In this document: positions 44,628 to 53,845 of the stretch, one piece after another
Layout: every line of letters begins with the position of its first letter
Numbering within the stretch: the first letter of the stretch is position 1
Source of the DNA: an uncultured bacterium
Lineage (GTDB): Bacteria > Bipolaricaulota > Bipolaricaulia > UBA7950 > UBA9294
Assembly (NCBI GenBank): GCA_903857865.1
Contig: CAIOGO010000013.1
Span: forward strand, 1-64,000
Direction: 5' to 3'
DNA: 64,000 bases
Translations under genes and position numbers: made by a program
Notes under the pieces: generated by a model
Database searches by the model: none
What the model was told of the DNA's origin: nothing
What the model saw: the letters and a program-made list of their open reading frames with translations, nothing else

Positions 44628-45145
44628 CGCCGCCCTTGGCGCTCTGGGCGTTGCCGTTCGTCCTCGTCCTCCTCGGGGTGGCCCTCTTCTTCGGGCACTT
44701 CTCCTTGCCGGTGGCTCTCTTCGCCGCGGCGGCGACGATGTGCGCCATCGTCTACATCACGCTTGGCGATCGCGTGCGGCGGGGCGGCGGCCGTCCGAAG
44801 GCCAATCTTCTTGCTCTCCTTCCCGGGCACCTGCTCCTCCTCTTCGGCCTTGGGACGCTGCCGCGACCGGACCTTCTCGGGCTCGCCTGGGGCAGCCTGC
44901 CGCTCGGATCGCTTGTCTACGATTGGCTGAGCGCGCGCCAGCCCTTCCCGTGGCGGAGATCGATCTTGACGGGGCTGTACGCTATAATCTGGCTTGTCGT
45001 GTTCTTCCTTCTGGAACGACTTGTTGCGGAGCGGAAGGGGCTTTCGGGACACGCAGAAATCGTGGCGGCGGTCGCGTTTGGCGCGATCGGGATTGTGTTC
45101 GTTGTGACGGGAATTGTCCGCCACCGACGCGCCGTCAAGGAGTGA
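44624..45145 (+). CDS. Membrane protein of unknown function coupled to mgtE
   Basis: 173 residues beginning in an ATGA overlap with the mgtE stop. Five or six hydrophobic segments are visible: about 5-22, 25-43, 62-80, 85-100, 115-135 and 148-168. They are separated by short basic loops. I see no conserved family signature. Translational coupling to mgtE on one side and only 4 bp to yajC on the other place it in a common transcript. A role in Mg2+ transport or membrane protein insertion would be guesswork. Confidence 0.65.
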   Translation: MTPPLALWALPFVLVLLGVALFFGHFSLPVALFAAAATMCAIVYITLGDRVRRGGGRPKANLLALLPGHLLLLFGLGTLPRPDLLGLAWGSLPLGSLVYDWLSARQPFPWRRSILTGLYAIIWLVVFFLLERLVAERKGLSGHAEIVAAVAFGAIGIVFVVTGIVRHRRAVKE

Positions 45146-45149
45146 TCTT

Positions 45150-45512
45150 ATGGGTCGTGCAATCGTGATCTGCGGTCTGGCGATACTGTTCCTCGGGACC
45201 GTTGCGCTGGCGCAAGCGACGACGGGAGGGACTACCGCGTCGACGGGCCTCGACCAGTACCTGCCCCTCATCATCCTGCTTGTCGCGTTTGGCTTGATCT
45301 TCTACTTCATGCTGATCCGGCCGCAGCGCAAGCGACAGCAGGAAATGACCAGCTTGCTCGCAGGCCTCAAGCGTGGCGACAAAGTGATGACCGCCGGAGG
45401 GATCATCGGCGAGATCGACTCAATCGGAGACACGTCGCTCGTCATCGCCCTGGAAGAGGGAGCCAAGATGCGCGTGGCCAAGATGAGCATCGTGCGCAAA
45501 ATGGACAAGTAG
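45150..45512 (+). CDS. yajC: Preprotein translocase subunit YajC
   Basis: 120 residues from the ATG at 45150 with AAGGAG upstream. A cleavable-looking first hydrophobic stretch (about 5-22) is followed by the true YajC transmembrane helix (about 37-55, LPLIILLVAFGLIFYFMLIRPQRKR) and the standard cytosolic domain with LKRGDKVMTAGGIIGEID. YajC binds SecD/SecF and the Sec channel. secD follows 13 bp later. Confidence 0.93.
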   Translation: MGRAIVICGLAILFLGTVALAQATTGGTTASTGLDQYLPLIILLVAFGLIFYFMLIRPQRKRQQEMTSLLAGLKRGDKVMTAGGIIGEIDSIGDTSLVIALEEGAKMRVAKMSIVRKMDK

Positions 45513-45525
45513 CGAGGGAGACCCT

Positions 45526-46905
45526 ATGGCACAGCACAGCATGACGCGAGCCGACTGGCTGCGGCTAGGCTCCATGCTTGTCATCGTCATCGCGGGCATC
45601 GTGCTCATCACCGTTCCTTTCCGGCCCGTGAAGGACATCGTCAAGCTTGGGCTCGACCTCCAGGGCGGCGTTCGGCTCGTCCTCGAAGGAGAGGGCGTGG
45701 CGGCGATGGCGGCGGATGCGCAGACCGAGACGATCAGCCGCATGATCGAGATCTTGAACAACCGTGTTGACCAGTACGGGTTGGCGAATGCCGAGATCCG
45801 ACGCTATGGCCCCGACCGCATTCTCGTCAACATCCCCGGCGCCACCGATCCGGAAGAGGCGCGACGCCTCATCGGCCAGACGGCGGTGCTGGAGTTCCGC
45901 CGCGTCATCGAGGTCGGAGTCTCGCCGACCGACGACATCTCCCCGTCCTCCAGCAGTCAGGAGCTTCTGTACAACAAGGAAGGCGTTCCGATCGTCGTGG
46001 ATCGCGAAGTCCTTCTGACGGGGGCGGCGTTGTCGAACGCGACGGTTCGGACGTCGTCGGATGTTCGCGAGGTCGGCAAGCTCCAGGTTGGCTTGACGTT
46101 CAGTCAGGAGGGCGCCGAGCAATTCGCCAGCGTTGTGCGTGAGTTGGGCACGGGCCAGATGCTGGCCATCGTGCTCGACGATGTGGTGCAGAGCTCTCCC
46201 GTGTTGCAGGATAGCATCGTGGCCGCAGCGCGTGAGGGTTGGCGTAGTCTGCAGAACTCGACCACGATCTCCGGCGGCAACATGGGGGCGAACGAGGCGA
46301 AGCGGCTGGCGGCGGTACTCCGCGCCGGTGCCCTGCCCGTATCCGTGCGAATCGCCGAGGAAACGAGCATCGGTCCCTCGCTCGGAAGCGACTCCATCCG
46401 CCGCGGCATGATGTCCATGGCGATCGGATTCGCCCTCATCCTGGTCTACATGTTCGTCCTGTATCGCAGGTTCGGGGCGGTGGCGAACATCGCCCTGATC
46501 ATCAACATGCTGTTCATCATCAGCGGCCTGATCGCCTTCGGCGCCGTGCTGACGATGGCGGGCATTGCGGGAATCGTCCTGACGATCGGTATGACCGTGG
46601 ACTCGAACATCATCATCTTCGAGCGCATCAAGGAAGAACGGAGGGTGGGCAAGTCGCCGCTGGCCGCGGTCCGCGCCGGCTACGAACGGTCGTTGGCCGT
46701 GATCACCGACACGAACGTGACCACCCTCGTGACGGCGGGGATTCTTCTCCTTGTCGGATCGGGTCCCTTCCGCGGATTCGCGATCACGCTGGCGCTCGGC
46801 ATCGTCGGCACGGTGTACTGCGCGCTTGTCGCCAGTCGGTTCCTTCTCGAGCGTGGGGGCTTCTGGCGCTTCATCCCCGTGCGGCTGCCGGAGGGGACGA
46901 AGTAA
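45526..46905 (+). CDS. secD: Protein translocase subunit SecD
   Basis: 459 residues. A first transmembrane helix (about 15-35), a large periplasmic domain starting GLDLQGGVRLVLE and containing NRVDQYGLANAEIRRYGPDRILVNIPG, and a C-terminal five-helix RND-type block with MAIGFALILVYMFVLYRRFGAVAN, ITIGMTVDSNIIIFERIKEE-like and FALGIVGT-like segments. It uses the proton motive force to complete export. The usual partner secF is not downstream: the next gene is on the other strand and overlaps the last 35 bp of secD. Confidence 0.94.
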   Translation: MAQHSMTRADWLRLGSMLVIVIAGIVLITVPFRPVKDIVKLGLDLQGGVRLVLEGEGVAAMAADAQTETISRMIEILNNRVDQYGLANAEIRRYGPDRILVNIPGATDPEEARRLIGQTAVLEFRRVIEVGVSPTDDISPSSSSQELLYNKEGVPIVVDREVLLTGAALSNATVRTSSDVREVGKLQVGLTFSQEGAEQFASVVRELGTGQMLAIVLDDVVQSSPVLQDSIVAAAREGWRSLQNSTTISGGNMGANEAKRLAAVLRAGALPVSVRIAEETSIGPSLGSDSIRRGMMSMAIGFALILVYMFVLYRRFGAVANIALIINMLFIISGLIAFGAVLTMAGIAGIVLTIGMTVDSNIIIFERIKEERRVGKSPLAAVRAGYERSLAVITDTNVTTLVTAGILLLVGSGPFRGFAITLALGIVGTVYCALVASRFLLERGGFWRFIPVRLPEGTK

Positions 46906-47830
46906 CCGCAAGCACCAACTCCAGGAGCGCGTCGAACGCTGCTCGACCGCCGCTCTTGACCTCGGTGTCCAATCGAACGCCAAGGTCGAGGGCGGCGACT
47001 GCTTCTTCGAGCCGGAAGCGCTTCGCCTGCGCGAGGAGACGGCGCAGGAGCCAGTCGGGAAGCGACACAAGGCCTACCATCTCCGCTTGCGGCACTCGCC
47101 GATCGAGCAGGACTCGCAACATGGCCAGACGAGCGAGGTGGCGCACCGCGCCTCCGAGAATCCTGCCCGCGTCGTCGCGCAGGTCGTCGAGCGCTCGCAG
47201 GGAGGCGCGAAGGTCGCGCTCGCCGAGACGGTCGAAGAACGGGTAGACCGTGGGCTCGGAGCCGGGAAAGACAAGCGACGCGATCGTCGTGGGGCCGATC
47301 TCGGCGGTCCCAGCGAACGCGCGCAGCTTGCGCCCCTCCGACGCGATCGCCAGAAGATCCCCGCCCGTACGCGCCACGAGGTCCTCGACAGCGGCCGCCG
47401 ACGGCCGCAGGCCGTACTCCCCGAGCACGCCCCGCGCCGTCTGGGTCACGGAGCGCGCTGGCGGAGCCGGGAGTACGACCACGGCGTCTCGCGCCGCGCA
47501 TGCCTTCACGAGCGGGTGGGACGACTTCACATCCGGTGACGCGACGAAGCTGAGGAACGTCGATGTCGGCAAGCCCTTCGCTGCGAGCTCGGCCCACAGC
47601 TTCGGTTTGCGCGCCTTCTCAACGCTTCGGACGACGAAATGGCGGCCGAGAGCGAAGAGAGGCGTCGACTGGAGCTCCATGTCGAACGCGGCGGCGTCGA
47701 CCTCGTCGGCGAAGCGCGCTTGGCGCTCGATCGCCGGATCGGCGGCGCGGAGCGCTTGGTCTCGCTCCGCGAGCGCACGCTCGCAGCGATACGGATCCCC
47801 CATGAGAAGAACGACCGGAACGGCGTCCAT
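46871..47830 (-). CDS. holA: DNA polymerase III delta subunit
   Basis: 319 residues from the ATG at 47830; the frame is open further upstream but without a ribosome site. The layout is that of HolA: a P-loop-like start ([17 protein letters not shown]), an [19 protein letters not shown] block, [17 protein letters not shown], and a C-terminal helical collar with [22 protein letters not shown]. HolA opens the sliding clamp within the clamp loader. The sequence is a diverged family and the match is by pattern. Its 3' end overlaps secD tail to tail. Confidence 0.82.
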   Translation of the reverse strand: MDAVPVVLLMGDPYRCERALAERDQALRAADPAIERQARFADEVDAAAFDMELQSTPLFALGRHFVVRSVEKARKPKLWAELAAKGLPTSTFLSFVASPDVKSSHPLVKACAARDAVVVLPAPPARSVTQTARGVLGEYGLRPSAAAVEDLVARTGGDLLAIASEGRKLRAFAGTAEIGPTTIASLVFPGSEPTVYPFFDRLGERDLRASLRALDDLRDDAGRILGGAVRHLARLAMLRVLLDRRVPQAEMVGLVSLPDWLLRRLLAQAKRFRLEEAVAALDLGVRLDTEVKSGGRAAFDALLELVLAVTSSPPAAARG

Positions 47831-47958
47831 GGCTCCATGGTAGTTGTCGGGCCGACGCGCGGCAACGGCTTGGGGCGCCGTCAGTCCGTCCGCCCGAGGC
47901 GCGCCCACGTGGGGACAGGCTCTCGACAGGGAGCTCTCTTTCGGATACACCTCACGCC

Positions 47959-48399
47959 ATGCACGAGGTGACGATCCACACGGACGGAGCGTGCAGCGGC
48001 AACCCCGGGCCCGGCGGATGGGGTGCCGTCCTCGCTTCCGGCACGTTGCGCAAGGAGATCTCGGGCGGCGAGGCGTCGACGACGAACAACCGTATGGAGC
48101 TCGTCGCCGCCATCCAGGCGCTCGCAGCGCTTCGCGAGGTGGCGGAGGTGGACCTCTACACCGACTCCGTGTACCTACGCTCCGGGATCACGGAGTGGAT
48201 CGTTGCGTGGAAGGCGAACGGCTGGCGGCGGCGAAGCGGCAAGCGCTGGCTGCCGGTCAAGAACGAGGACTTGTGGCGCAAACTCGACGGGCTCACGGCG
48301 CGACACCGCGTTCGGTTCCACTGGACCGAGGGGCACGCCGGGAATCCGGACAACGAACGCGCCGACGCCCTCGCGCGGGCAGCGATTCCACGGCCTTAG
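47959..48399 (+). CDS. rnhA: Ribonuclease HI
   Basis: 146 residues. The enzyme removes RNA from RNA-DNA hybrids. Catalytic carboxylates are visible in order: [16 protein letters not shown] (D9), [13 protein letters not shown] (E47), [15 protein letters not shown] (D69) and the final [12 protein letters not shown] (D131). The basic handle [19 protein letters not shown] is present, so it is the full E. coli-like type. Length is typical. It is divergent from holA. Confidence 0.95.
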   Translation: MHEVTIHTDGACSGNPGPGGWGAVLASGTLRKEISGGEASTTNNRMELVAAIQALAALREVAEVDLYTDSVYLRSGITEWIVAWKANGWRRRSGKRWLPVKNEDLWRKLDGLTARHRVRFHWTEGHAGNPDNERADALARAAIPRP

Positions 48400-48412
48400 G
48401 TTGGCGTGACGA

Positions 48413-48805
48413 CTAGAAGCAGCCGAGCTGACAGTCGCAGATCCGCACGTCGAGCGTCTCCGCGATGGACCCGAGGAGCAGCCGCGGCAGCCCACGTTCA
48501 TCGGCCAACAGCCACGCGGCGGCGCAGGTGAGCCGTCCGTCTGTGCACGCTTGGCGCAGATCGCGCTCCAGTTCGGTCGGTATGGCCTTCAGGCCGCGGG
48601 TCAAGCGCTTCTCTCCGAACGCGTCGTAGCCGAACAGCCCGAGCTGGCAGTGCGTGATCCGAATCCCCATGGCATCCGCGCTTTCGCCGACCGCTTGAGG
48701 TAACACAGCGCACGATTCGGCGAGCCGGTGTGCGAGCGCGCACGGAAGATCGCCGTTCGCCGCGGACTCCCGCAGCCGATCGCGCAGCGCGTTCATGTTG
48801 CTCAC
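48413..48805 (-). CDS. Small protein with duplicated Cys-containing motif, coupled to MscS gene
   Basis: 130 residues started at a GTG (48805) that overlaps the stop of the channel gene (GTGA), with GAGG seven bases upstream; an ATG at 48796 is also possible. It contains two copies of a ~45-residue unit: LPCALAHRLAES...GIRITHCQLGLFG and LTCAAAWLLADE...VRICDCQLGCF. Each has a Cys in the first helix and CQLG at the end, suggesting a metal or redox role. No membrane segment. I know of similar CQLG-ending small proteins without assigned function. The overlap with a mechanosensitive channel suggests shared expression. Confidence 0.65.
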   Translation of the reverse strand: MSNMNALRDRLRESAANGDLPCALAHRLAESCAVLPQAVGESADAMGIRITHCQLGLFGYDAFGEKRLTRGLKAIPTELERDLRQACTDGRLTCAAAWLLADERGLPRLLLGSIAETLDVRICDCQLGCF

Positions 48806-49884
48806 GGCGTTGCCTCGCGCTTGCCCGCACGGGTGGATTCGTCGTTTACGAACAGCGTTCGCGTTGGGTAAGCCAGCCGGATGCCGCGCGCCTCGAAGGC
48901 GCGGAGAATGCTGAGGTTGACCGCTTGCTGCGCGTCCATGTACGGGACGTAGTCGCCGGAGAGGACGAAGTACACGACTTCGAACGCCAGGATCGAGTCG
49001 GCGAACGACTTGAGGTGGCACCGGTCGAAGCGCACACCGGGGACTTTCTCAATCTCTGTCTTCACCAGGGCCGGGATTTCGGCCAACCGCTCGGTCGGCG
49101 TGTCGCAAGCGAGGCCGAAGGTGAATGCGACCCGGCGCTCGGTCATGCGCATGTAGTTGCGCAGGCGACTGTCGAGCAGGTCGCCGTTCGCGAAGATGAG
49201 TTGCTCGCCCGACAGACTGCGGACGCGCGTCGTTTTCAACCCCACGCGCTCGACGGTTCCAGAGAGGTCGCCGACCGCGATGAAGTCGCCGATCATGAAG
49301 GGCTTATCCACGATGATCGACAGCGACGCGAAGAGATCCTTGAGGATGCTTTGCACGCCGAGGGCGACGGCAATTCCAGTGATCCCGAGTCCGGCGATCA
49401 GCGTGGTGATGTTGACGCCCATGTTGTCGAGCGCCAAGAGCAGCACGACGGCCCACAAGAGCACCTTGGCCAGGAAGCCGAGCGCCGCAAGCGACGTGGC
49501 CGTCGCCGCGTCTTCGCCGAGCCGGCGGCGCACGGTACGCGTCAGCCAGAACGTGACGAGGCCGTTGCCCCAGTAGCCGGCCTGGGCGAGAAGCGCGATC
49601 ACGAAGCCGACGTGCAGAACCTGCGTCGCGGCTTCGGGCAGCGTCAGGAGACGCGACCCCGCGTAGGCGGAAATGACGAAGACAAACAGGAATCGCGTCT
49701 TGTGCAGGAGTTCGACGAGGAGATCGTCGAGCTGGCCCTCGGTGCGTTCGGCGATCTTGCGGAGGTGGCGAATCGCGACGCGGGTGAAGATCTGAAGAGC
49801 CAGCCAAGCGAAGAGAATGACGCCTGCGGCGGCGAACCATCGCCAGACGGGGTTCGCGTAGAACGTCGTTTGTAGGAAGTGCAC
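48802..49884 (-). CDS. MscS-family small-conductance mechanosensitive channel
   Basis: 360 residues from a GTG at 49884 with AAGGAGG upstream. Helices at about 14-32, 58-78, 88-110 and 125-165 are followed by the pore-like VLLLALDNMGVNITTLIAGLGITGIAVALGVQSILKDLFASLSI helix. Then comes the MscS beta-domain (DFIAVGDLSGTVERVGLKTTRVRSLSGEQLIFANGDLL). It relieves turgor on osmotic downshock. Length and topology are those of medium-size MscS relatives. The stop overlaps the start of the Cys-motif protein. Confidence 0.93.
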   Translation of the reverse strand: MHFLQTTFYANPVWRWFAAAGVILFAWLALQIFTRVAIRHLRKIAERTEGQLDDLLVELLHKTRFLFVFVISAYAGSRLLTLPEAATQVLHVGFVIALLAQAGYWGNGLVTFWLTRTVRRRLGEDAATATSLAALGFLAKVLLWAVVLLLALDNMGVNITTLIAGLGITGIAVALGVQSILKDLFASLSIIVDKPFMIGDFIAVGDLSGTVERVGLKTTRVRSLSGEQLIFANGDLLDSRLRNYMRMTERRVAFTFGLACDTPTERLAEIPALVKTEIEKVPGVRFDRCHLKSFADSILAFEVVYFVLSGDYVPYMDAQQAVNLSILRAFEARGIRLAYPTRTLFVNDESTRAGKREATP

Positions 49885-50123
49885 CAGGCCTCCTTTCTCC
49901 CACCCATCCGTCGGGTGACCGGGGGGGAGCGTACTCTGCCCGGGTTCCCCGGATCAACCCTAGTGAAGAGGCGTCCCTACCGCTTCGGATCACGCGTCCG
50001 CCCGAACGGGGTATTGCGTCGGGTCCGGAATGCGCCCGTCGCCCCCGCGCTAGGTGACTCGTGTCTCCGCTGGGGATGTTGGAAGGGGGCGAGGGGTGTG
50101 CAGTCCGAGACTACGATCGAGTC

Positions 50124-51338
50124 ATGAACAAGGTTGGCGTCATCGTCCGCGCGAGTGCGCTGCATGACAAGGATCAGGTGCGCGCGCTCCGAGATCGATT
50201 GCTCGGCGAGTTGCGGGCGGCGAGCGGGCTTGCGATCGAAGAGGCGAGCCAACCCTCCTCGGACCACCTCACGGCGATTCTCGTCCTCACGGGCGGCGTC
50301 GAGCGCGAGGTGCTGAAGATCGTGGCACAGCTCCCGTCTCCGACGCTGCTCATCGCTCACCCCGGCCACAACTCGCTGCCGGCGTCTCTCGAGGTCCTGG
50401 CTCGCATTCGGCAGGACGGCGGCGAGGGCAGGATTCTCTACGGTTCGCCCGAGGCGATCGCTGAGGGGTTGAAGCAGGAACTCTCGCTTGCCAACGCCTG
50501 GAACACGTTCCGCTTCAGTCGAATCGGTGTCATCGGCGAACCCTCCGACTGGCTTGTGGCGAGCGACGTCGACCGCGCGTTCCTCAAGGGCCGGCTGTCG
50601 ATTGAACTGGTTCATGTGGCGATGGACGACCTACTCGCGCGAGTCGAGAAGGCGTCAGCTCCACGCAAGGACGTTACGGCTTTTGTGAAGGGCGCCAAGG
50701 CCATCGCCGAGGCCAGCGGAGACGACGTGCGCGGTGCCGTGCAAGTCTACTACGGGTTGCGTAGCCTCGTCGACGAGCATCGCTTGTCGGCATGCACGGT
50801 GCGCTGCTTCGACCTGGTGAAGAGGCTCAAGAACACCGGCTGCTACGCATTGTCGCGGCTGAACGACGAGGGGGTTCCGGCGGGCTGCGAGGGCGATCTG
50901 CAGTCGCTGTTCTCGCTGTACCTTGCCCATCTCCTTTCGGGGCAGACCGCGTTCATGGGCAACATCGCCGATGTCGATCCTCCCGGCCGCTCGATCGGAA
51001 TCGCGCATTGCATGTGCCCCCTATCGATGGCACCGAGCTACACCGTACGAAGCCACTTCGAGTCGGGGCTCGGTGTCGGGATTGCAGGGACGATGCCTCA
51101 AGGGGCATGCACTATCCTCCGCCTCGGCGGGGAGCGTCTCGATGACCTGTTCATCCGCGAGGGGATCATCGTCGAGACGACGGTCCGCGAGGACCTGTGC
51201 CGCACGCAGGTTCGAGTCCAAGTCGAGGACCCGGTCGACGACCTCCTCACCGCGCCGCTCGGGAATCATCACATCCTCGTTGCCGGACACCATCGCGAGA
51301 CGATCGAGCGCTTCTACGCTAGGTACCTGGCGTCGTAG
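50124..51338 (+). CDS. L-fucose/L-arabinose isomerase C-terminal-like protein
   Basis: 404 residues from the ATG at 50124. The overall pattern fits the fucose-isomerase-like superfamily: an N-terminal Rossmann-like half (to about 185), then a C-terminal half with YYGLRSLVDEHRLSACTVRCFDL, NDEGVPAGCEGDLQSLFSLYLA (metal-site Glu and Asp), SIGIAHCMCPLSM and PLGNHHILVAGHH. True isomerases are longer (about 500-590) and the substrate of this short branch is not established. It precedes the isoprenoid operon by a 201-bp gap rich in palindromes. No link between them is evident. Confidence 0.72.
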   Translation: MNKVGVIVRASALHDKDQVRALRDRLLGELRAASGLAIEEASQPSSDHLTAILVLTGGVEREVLKIVAQLPSPTLLIAHPGHNSLPASLEVLARIRQDGGEGRILYGSPEAIAEGLKQELSLANAWNTFRFSRIGVIGEPSDWLVASDVDRAFLKGRLSIELVHVAMDDLLARVEKASAPRKDVTAFVKGAKAIAEASGDDVRGAVQVYYGLRSLVDEHRLSACTVRCFDLVKRLKNTGCYALSRLNDEGVPAGCEGDLQSLFSLYLAHLLSGQTAFMGNIADVDPPGRSIGIAHCMCPLSMAPSYTVRSHFESGLGVGIAGTMPQGACTILRLGGERLDDLFIREGIIVETTVREDLCRTQVRVQVEDPVDDLLTAPLGNHHILVAGHHRETIERFYARYLAS

Positions 51339-51401
51339 ACGGCGACGGGGCCAGATACCCCGCTACCTTGGCCACGTAGACACGCCAAGCAGCCGGTGCT
51401 A

Positions 51402-51435
51402 GCTACCTGGCTAGCCGCCGCCGGAGCCAGGTAGC
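51402..51435. repeat. Perfect 11-bp inverted repeat in the gap before DUF3467 gene
   Basis: GCTACCTGGCT (51402-51412) and AGCCAGGTAGC (51425-51435) flank 12 bases. A related imperfect pair, GGTACCTGGC and GCCAGATACC, overlaps the end of the preceding gene (about 51321-51360). No T-run follows on either strand, so a plain intrinsic terminator is not supported. Confidence 0.6.
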
Positions 51436-51539
51436 CAGCGACGTAGGCAACGCTGCTACTCTCGCAACGTAGTCCGTGTGCGTCTTGTTCCGCTCGGACG
51501 GAGCCGCTACCATCCCGCTGGCGTGGAGGTGAGCGTCCC

Positions 51540-51818
51540 ATGGCGGAACGCAAGATGCAGATCACGGCGGACAACGAGACGCGGCGAGGGCACTATTCGA
51601 ATCTCGCGCTCATCTCGCACAGAAAAGAGGAATTCGTGCTCGACTTCCTCTTCCTCGACCCTCAGGCGCAGGCTCCCCAAGAAGGGCAAGCGATGCTGGC
51701 GTCGCGCGTCGTCCTCAACCCCGGGCACATGAAGCGGCTGTACCATGCGATCGGCGAGAACATCCAACGCTACGAGAAGAACTTCGGGACGATCGTCCTT
51801 CCCGCCAACCTGACGTAG
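51540..51818 (+). CDS. DUF3467 family protein
   Basis: 92 residues, ATG preceded by GGAGGTGAG. It shows the DUF3467 pattern: YSNLALISHRKEEFVLDFLFL near the start, then ASRVVLNPGHMKRLYHAIGENIQRYEKNFG. These small proteins are widespread in bacteria and are thought to bind partner proteins or chaperones, function unknown. It is the likely first gene of the isoprenoid operon, 42 bp before the polyprenyl synthase. Confidence 0.9.
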   Translation: MAERKMQITADNETRRGHYSNLALISHRKEEFVLDFLFLDPQAQAPQEGQAMLASRVVLNPGHMKRLYHAIGENIQRYEKNFGTIVLPANLT

Positions 51819-51860
51819 GGCGGCCGCCATGAACGGCGCGACACCGGCCCGAGGCTCACG

Positions 51861-52844
51861 GTGACGAGGCTCCTTGAGGAGAACCGCGTTCGGTTGCTCG
51901 ACGGCCTGCGCGATGCGCTCGCCGGCTCGTCGTCTCTATCGCGCATCGTGAGGCAGCACGTAGGAATTGAGGATGCAGCGGGCGGAGCCGTGGACGGCGC
52001 CGGCAAACTTCTGCGCCCGAGCCTTGTCCTGTTCGTGGCCGAGGAGCTTGGGGCGCGGCTCGACGAGGCTCTCCCGGCCGCGGTGGCGCTCGAACTCGTC
52101 CACAACTTCTCGCTCGTCCACGACGACATCCAGGACCGGGACCGAACTCGACGCGGTCGCCCCACCGTTTGGGTCACCCATGGCGAGGCGATGGCGATCA
52201 ACGCCGGCGACCTGCTCTACGCAATCGCCTTCCGCGAGATCGCGCGGTGTGGGAGCGCCGCAGTCGCCTGCTTGGCCGAGGCGACGATCGACATGGTCGA
52301 GGGGCAATCGCTCGATCTGTCCTTCGAGCGGCGCTTCGTGACGATCGACGAGTACACGGCGATGATCGATCGCAAGACGGGTGCGCTCTTGCGCTGCGCG
52401 TTCGAGCTTGGCGCGATCGTCGCCGGCGCGGACGACAGCGCTCGCCGGGCGCTCCGTGACCTGGCGATGGCCCTGGGGCGGGCATTCCAGATTCAGGACG
52501 ACGTCCTAGGAATCTGGGGCGACGGGGATGTGGTGGGGAAGCCTCAGGGGTCGGATGTTCGACGCCGCAAGAAGTCGTTCCCCGTTGCGTCGGCGTTCGC
52601 CCTGGCCGGTCCCGCAGACCGGTGCCGGCTGGAGGAGATCTACTCGGCAGAGCCTGTGGCCGAGACCGACGTGACATGGGTGATCCTCCTCATGGAGCGA
52701 CTGGGCGTTCCCGCGGCGGCGGCGGGCACTGTGCGAGAAACCTTAGCTCAGGCGGCCGGATACCTCGGGCGGATCCAGCTCTCGGCGACCGGGCGCGGCG
52801 ACATGGATGCGCTGATCGACTACCTGGCAGGGAGGACGAAGTGA
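51861..52844 (+). CDS. Polyprenyl (farnesyl/geranylgeranyl) diphosphate synthase
   Basis: 327 residues from a GTG at 51861. It is a trans-isoprenyl diphosphate synthase: first aspartate-rich motif HDDIQDRDRTRRGRPTVW, second motif FQIQDDVLGIWGD (here DDxxG), and GKLLRP near the N-terminus for the allylic diphosphate. It adds isopentenyl diphosphate to make C15-C20 or longer chains. Product length cannot be read with certainty. The stop overlaps the start of hpnH (GTGA), so the products are made together. Confidence 0.9.
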   Translation: MTRLLEENRVRLLDGLRDALAGSSSLSRIVRQHVGIEDAAGGAVDGAGKLLRPSLVLFVAEELGARLDEALPAAVALELVHNFSLVHDDIQDRDRTRRGRPTVWVTHGEAMAINAGDLLYAIAFREIARCGSAAVACLAEATIDMVEGQSLDLSFERRFVTIDEYTAMIDRKTGALLRCAFELGAIVAGADDSARRALRDLAMALGRAFQIQDDVLGIWGDGDVVGKPQGSDVRRRKKSFPVASAFALAGPADRCRLEEIYSAEPVAETDVTWVILLMERLGVPAAAAGTVRETLAQAAGYLGRIQLSATGRGDMDALIDYLAGRTK

Positions 52845-53845
52845 GTCGACCGTTTGCACTCGACCTCGCGATGGCTCGGCACATCGCGGGGAACAAGCTC
52901 CGACGACAGAAGCGGTTTCCGTTCGTCACGATGCTCGAGCCGCTTGAGGTCTGCAACCTGGCCTGTGCCGGGTGCGGCCGCGTGCGCGAGTACCGCGACG
53001 TCATCGACCGCCGACTTTCCGTCGACGAGTGCCTCGCGGCGGTGCAAGCGTCGGGGGCGCCGATCGTGTCCGTCTCCGGCGGAGAGCCGCTGCTCCACGC
53101 GGAGATCGGCAACATCGTGAGGGCGCTGCGCGACGACGGCCGGTTCCTCTACCTCTGCACGAACGGCCTTCTGCTCGAGGAGAAGCTCGATCTCTTTTCC
53201 CCGTCGCGCCAACTCTGCTTCGTCGTTCACCTCGACGGCACCGAGGCAACCCACGACCACGTGACCGAGCGGCCGGGCACCTACCGCGCGGCAGTCGCGG
53301 GGATTCGGGAGGCCTTACGGCGCGGGCATCGCGTCTGCACGAACACGACCCTCTTCCACGGCTCGGACGCCGTCGACCTGCACGCGCTGTTTGGGACGCT
53401 TCAGGATCTCGGCGTGGAGGGACTGATGGTGTCGCCCGGCTTCGCGTACGGAGACGTGGCGAATCGCGACCTCTTCCTTGAACGCGCCGAGTCGATCGAC
53501 GTCTTCCGCCGCGTCCTCGACCCGATGAAGGGCTTCCCGTTCTACAACAACCCGTTCTATCTTGATTACCTGCGCGGCGATCGCGACTACCCGTGTGCCG
53601 CTTGGACCACGGTCACGTACACGGTGCTCGGTTGGCGGCTGCCGTGCTACGCGATCGCGGACCGGCACGTCGCCTCGGTCGAGGAGCTATTCGCCGACGA
53701 GGTTTGGTCGACGTACGGACCGGGGGCCGACGCGCGGTGCGGGAACTGCATGATGCACTCCTCGTTCGAGGGCGCGAGCATTCTCGATGCCTTGCGGAAG
53801 CCGGCGGCCCTCCTGCGCGTTGCGCGAGGAGTGTGGGGACGGTGA
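52841..53845 (+). CDS. hpnH: HpnH-type radical SAM adenosylhopene synthase
   Basis: 334 residues beginning in a GTGA overlap. The radical SAM cluster is C38-x3-C42-x2-C45 (EVCNLACAGCGR), followed by VSGGEPLLH and LCTNGLLL. The C-terminal SPASM-like DUF3463 region holds CAAWTTVTYTVLGWRLPCY and ARCGNCMMHSSFE. HpnH attaches a 5'-deoxyadenosyl group to diploptene in bacteriohopanepolyol synthesis. Directly followed by an HpnG-like phosphorylase, the enzyme of the next step, which supports the assignment. Confidence 0.9.
   Translation: MSRPFALDLAMARHIAGNKLRRQKRFPFVTMLEPLEVCNLACAGCGRVREYRDVIDRRLSVDECLAAVQASGAPIVSVSGGEPLLHAEIGNIVRALRDDGRFLYLCTNGLLLEEKLDLFSPSRQLCFVVHLDGTEATHDHVTERPGTYRAAVAGIREALRRGHRVCTNTTLFHGSDAVDLHALFGTLQDLGVEGLMVSPGFAYGDVANRDLFLERAESIDVFRRVLDPMKGFPFYNNPFYLDYLRGDRDYPCAAWTTVTYTVLGWRLPCYAIADRHVASVEELFADEVWSTYGPGADARCGNCMMHSSFEGASILDALRKPAALLRVARGVWGR

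Noticed and set aside
48413-49021. Upstream extension of the Cys-motif protein to 202 residues
   Set aside because: The extra N-terminal part overlaps the MscS gene out of frame and is low-complexity Arg/Pro/Gly; the GTGA overlap with GAGG gives a better start.
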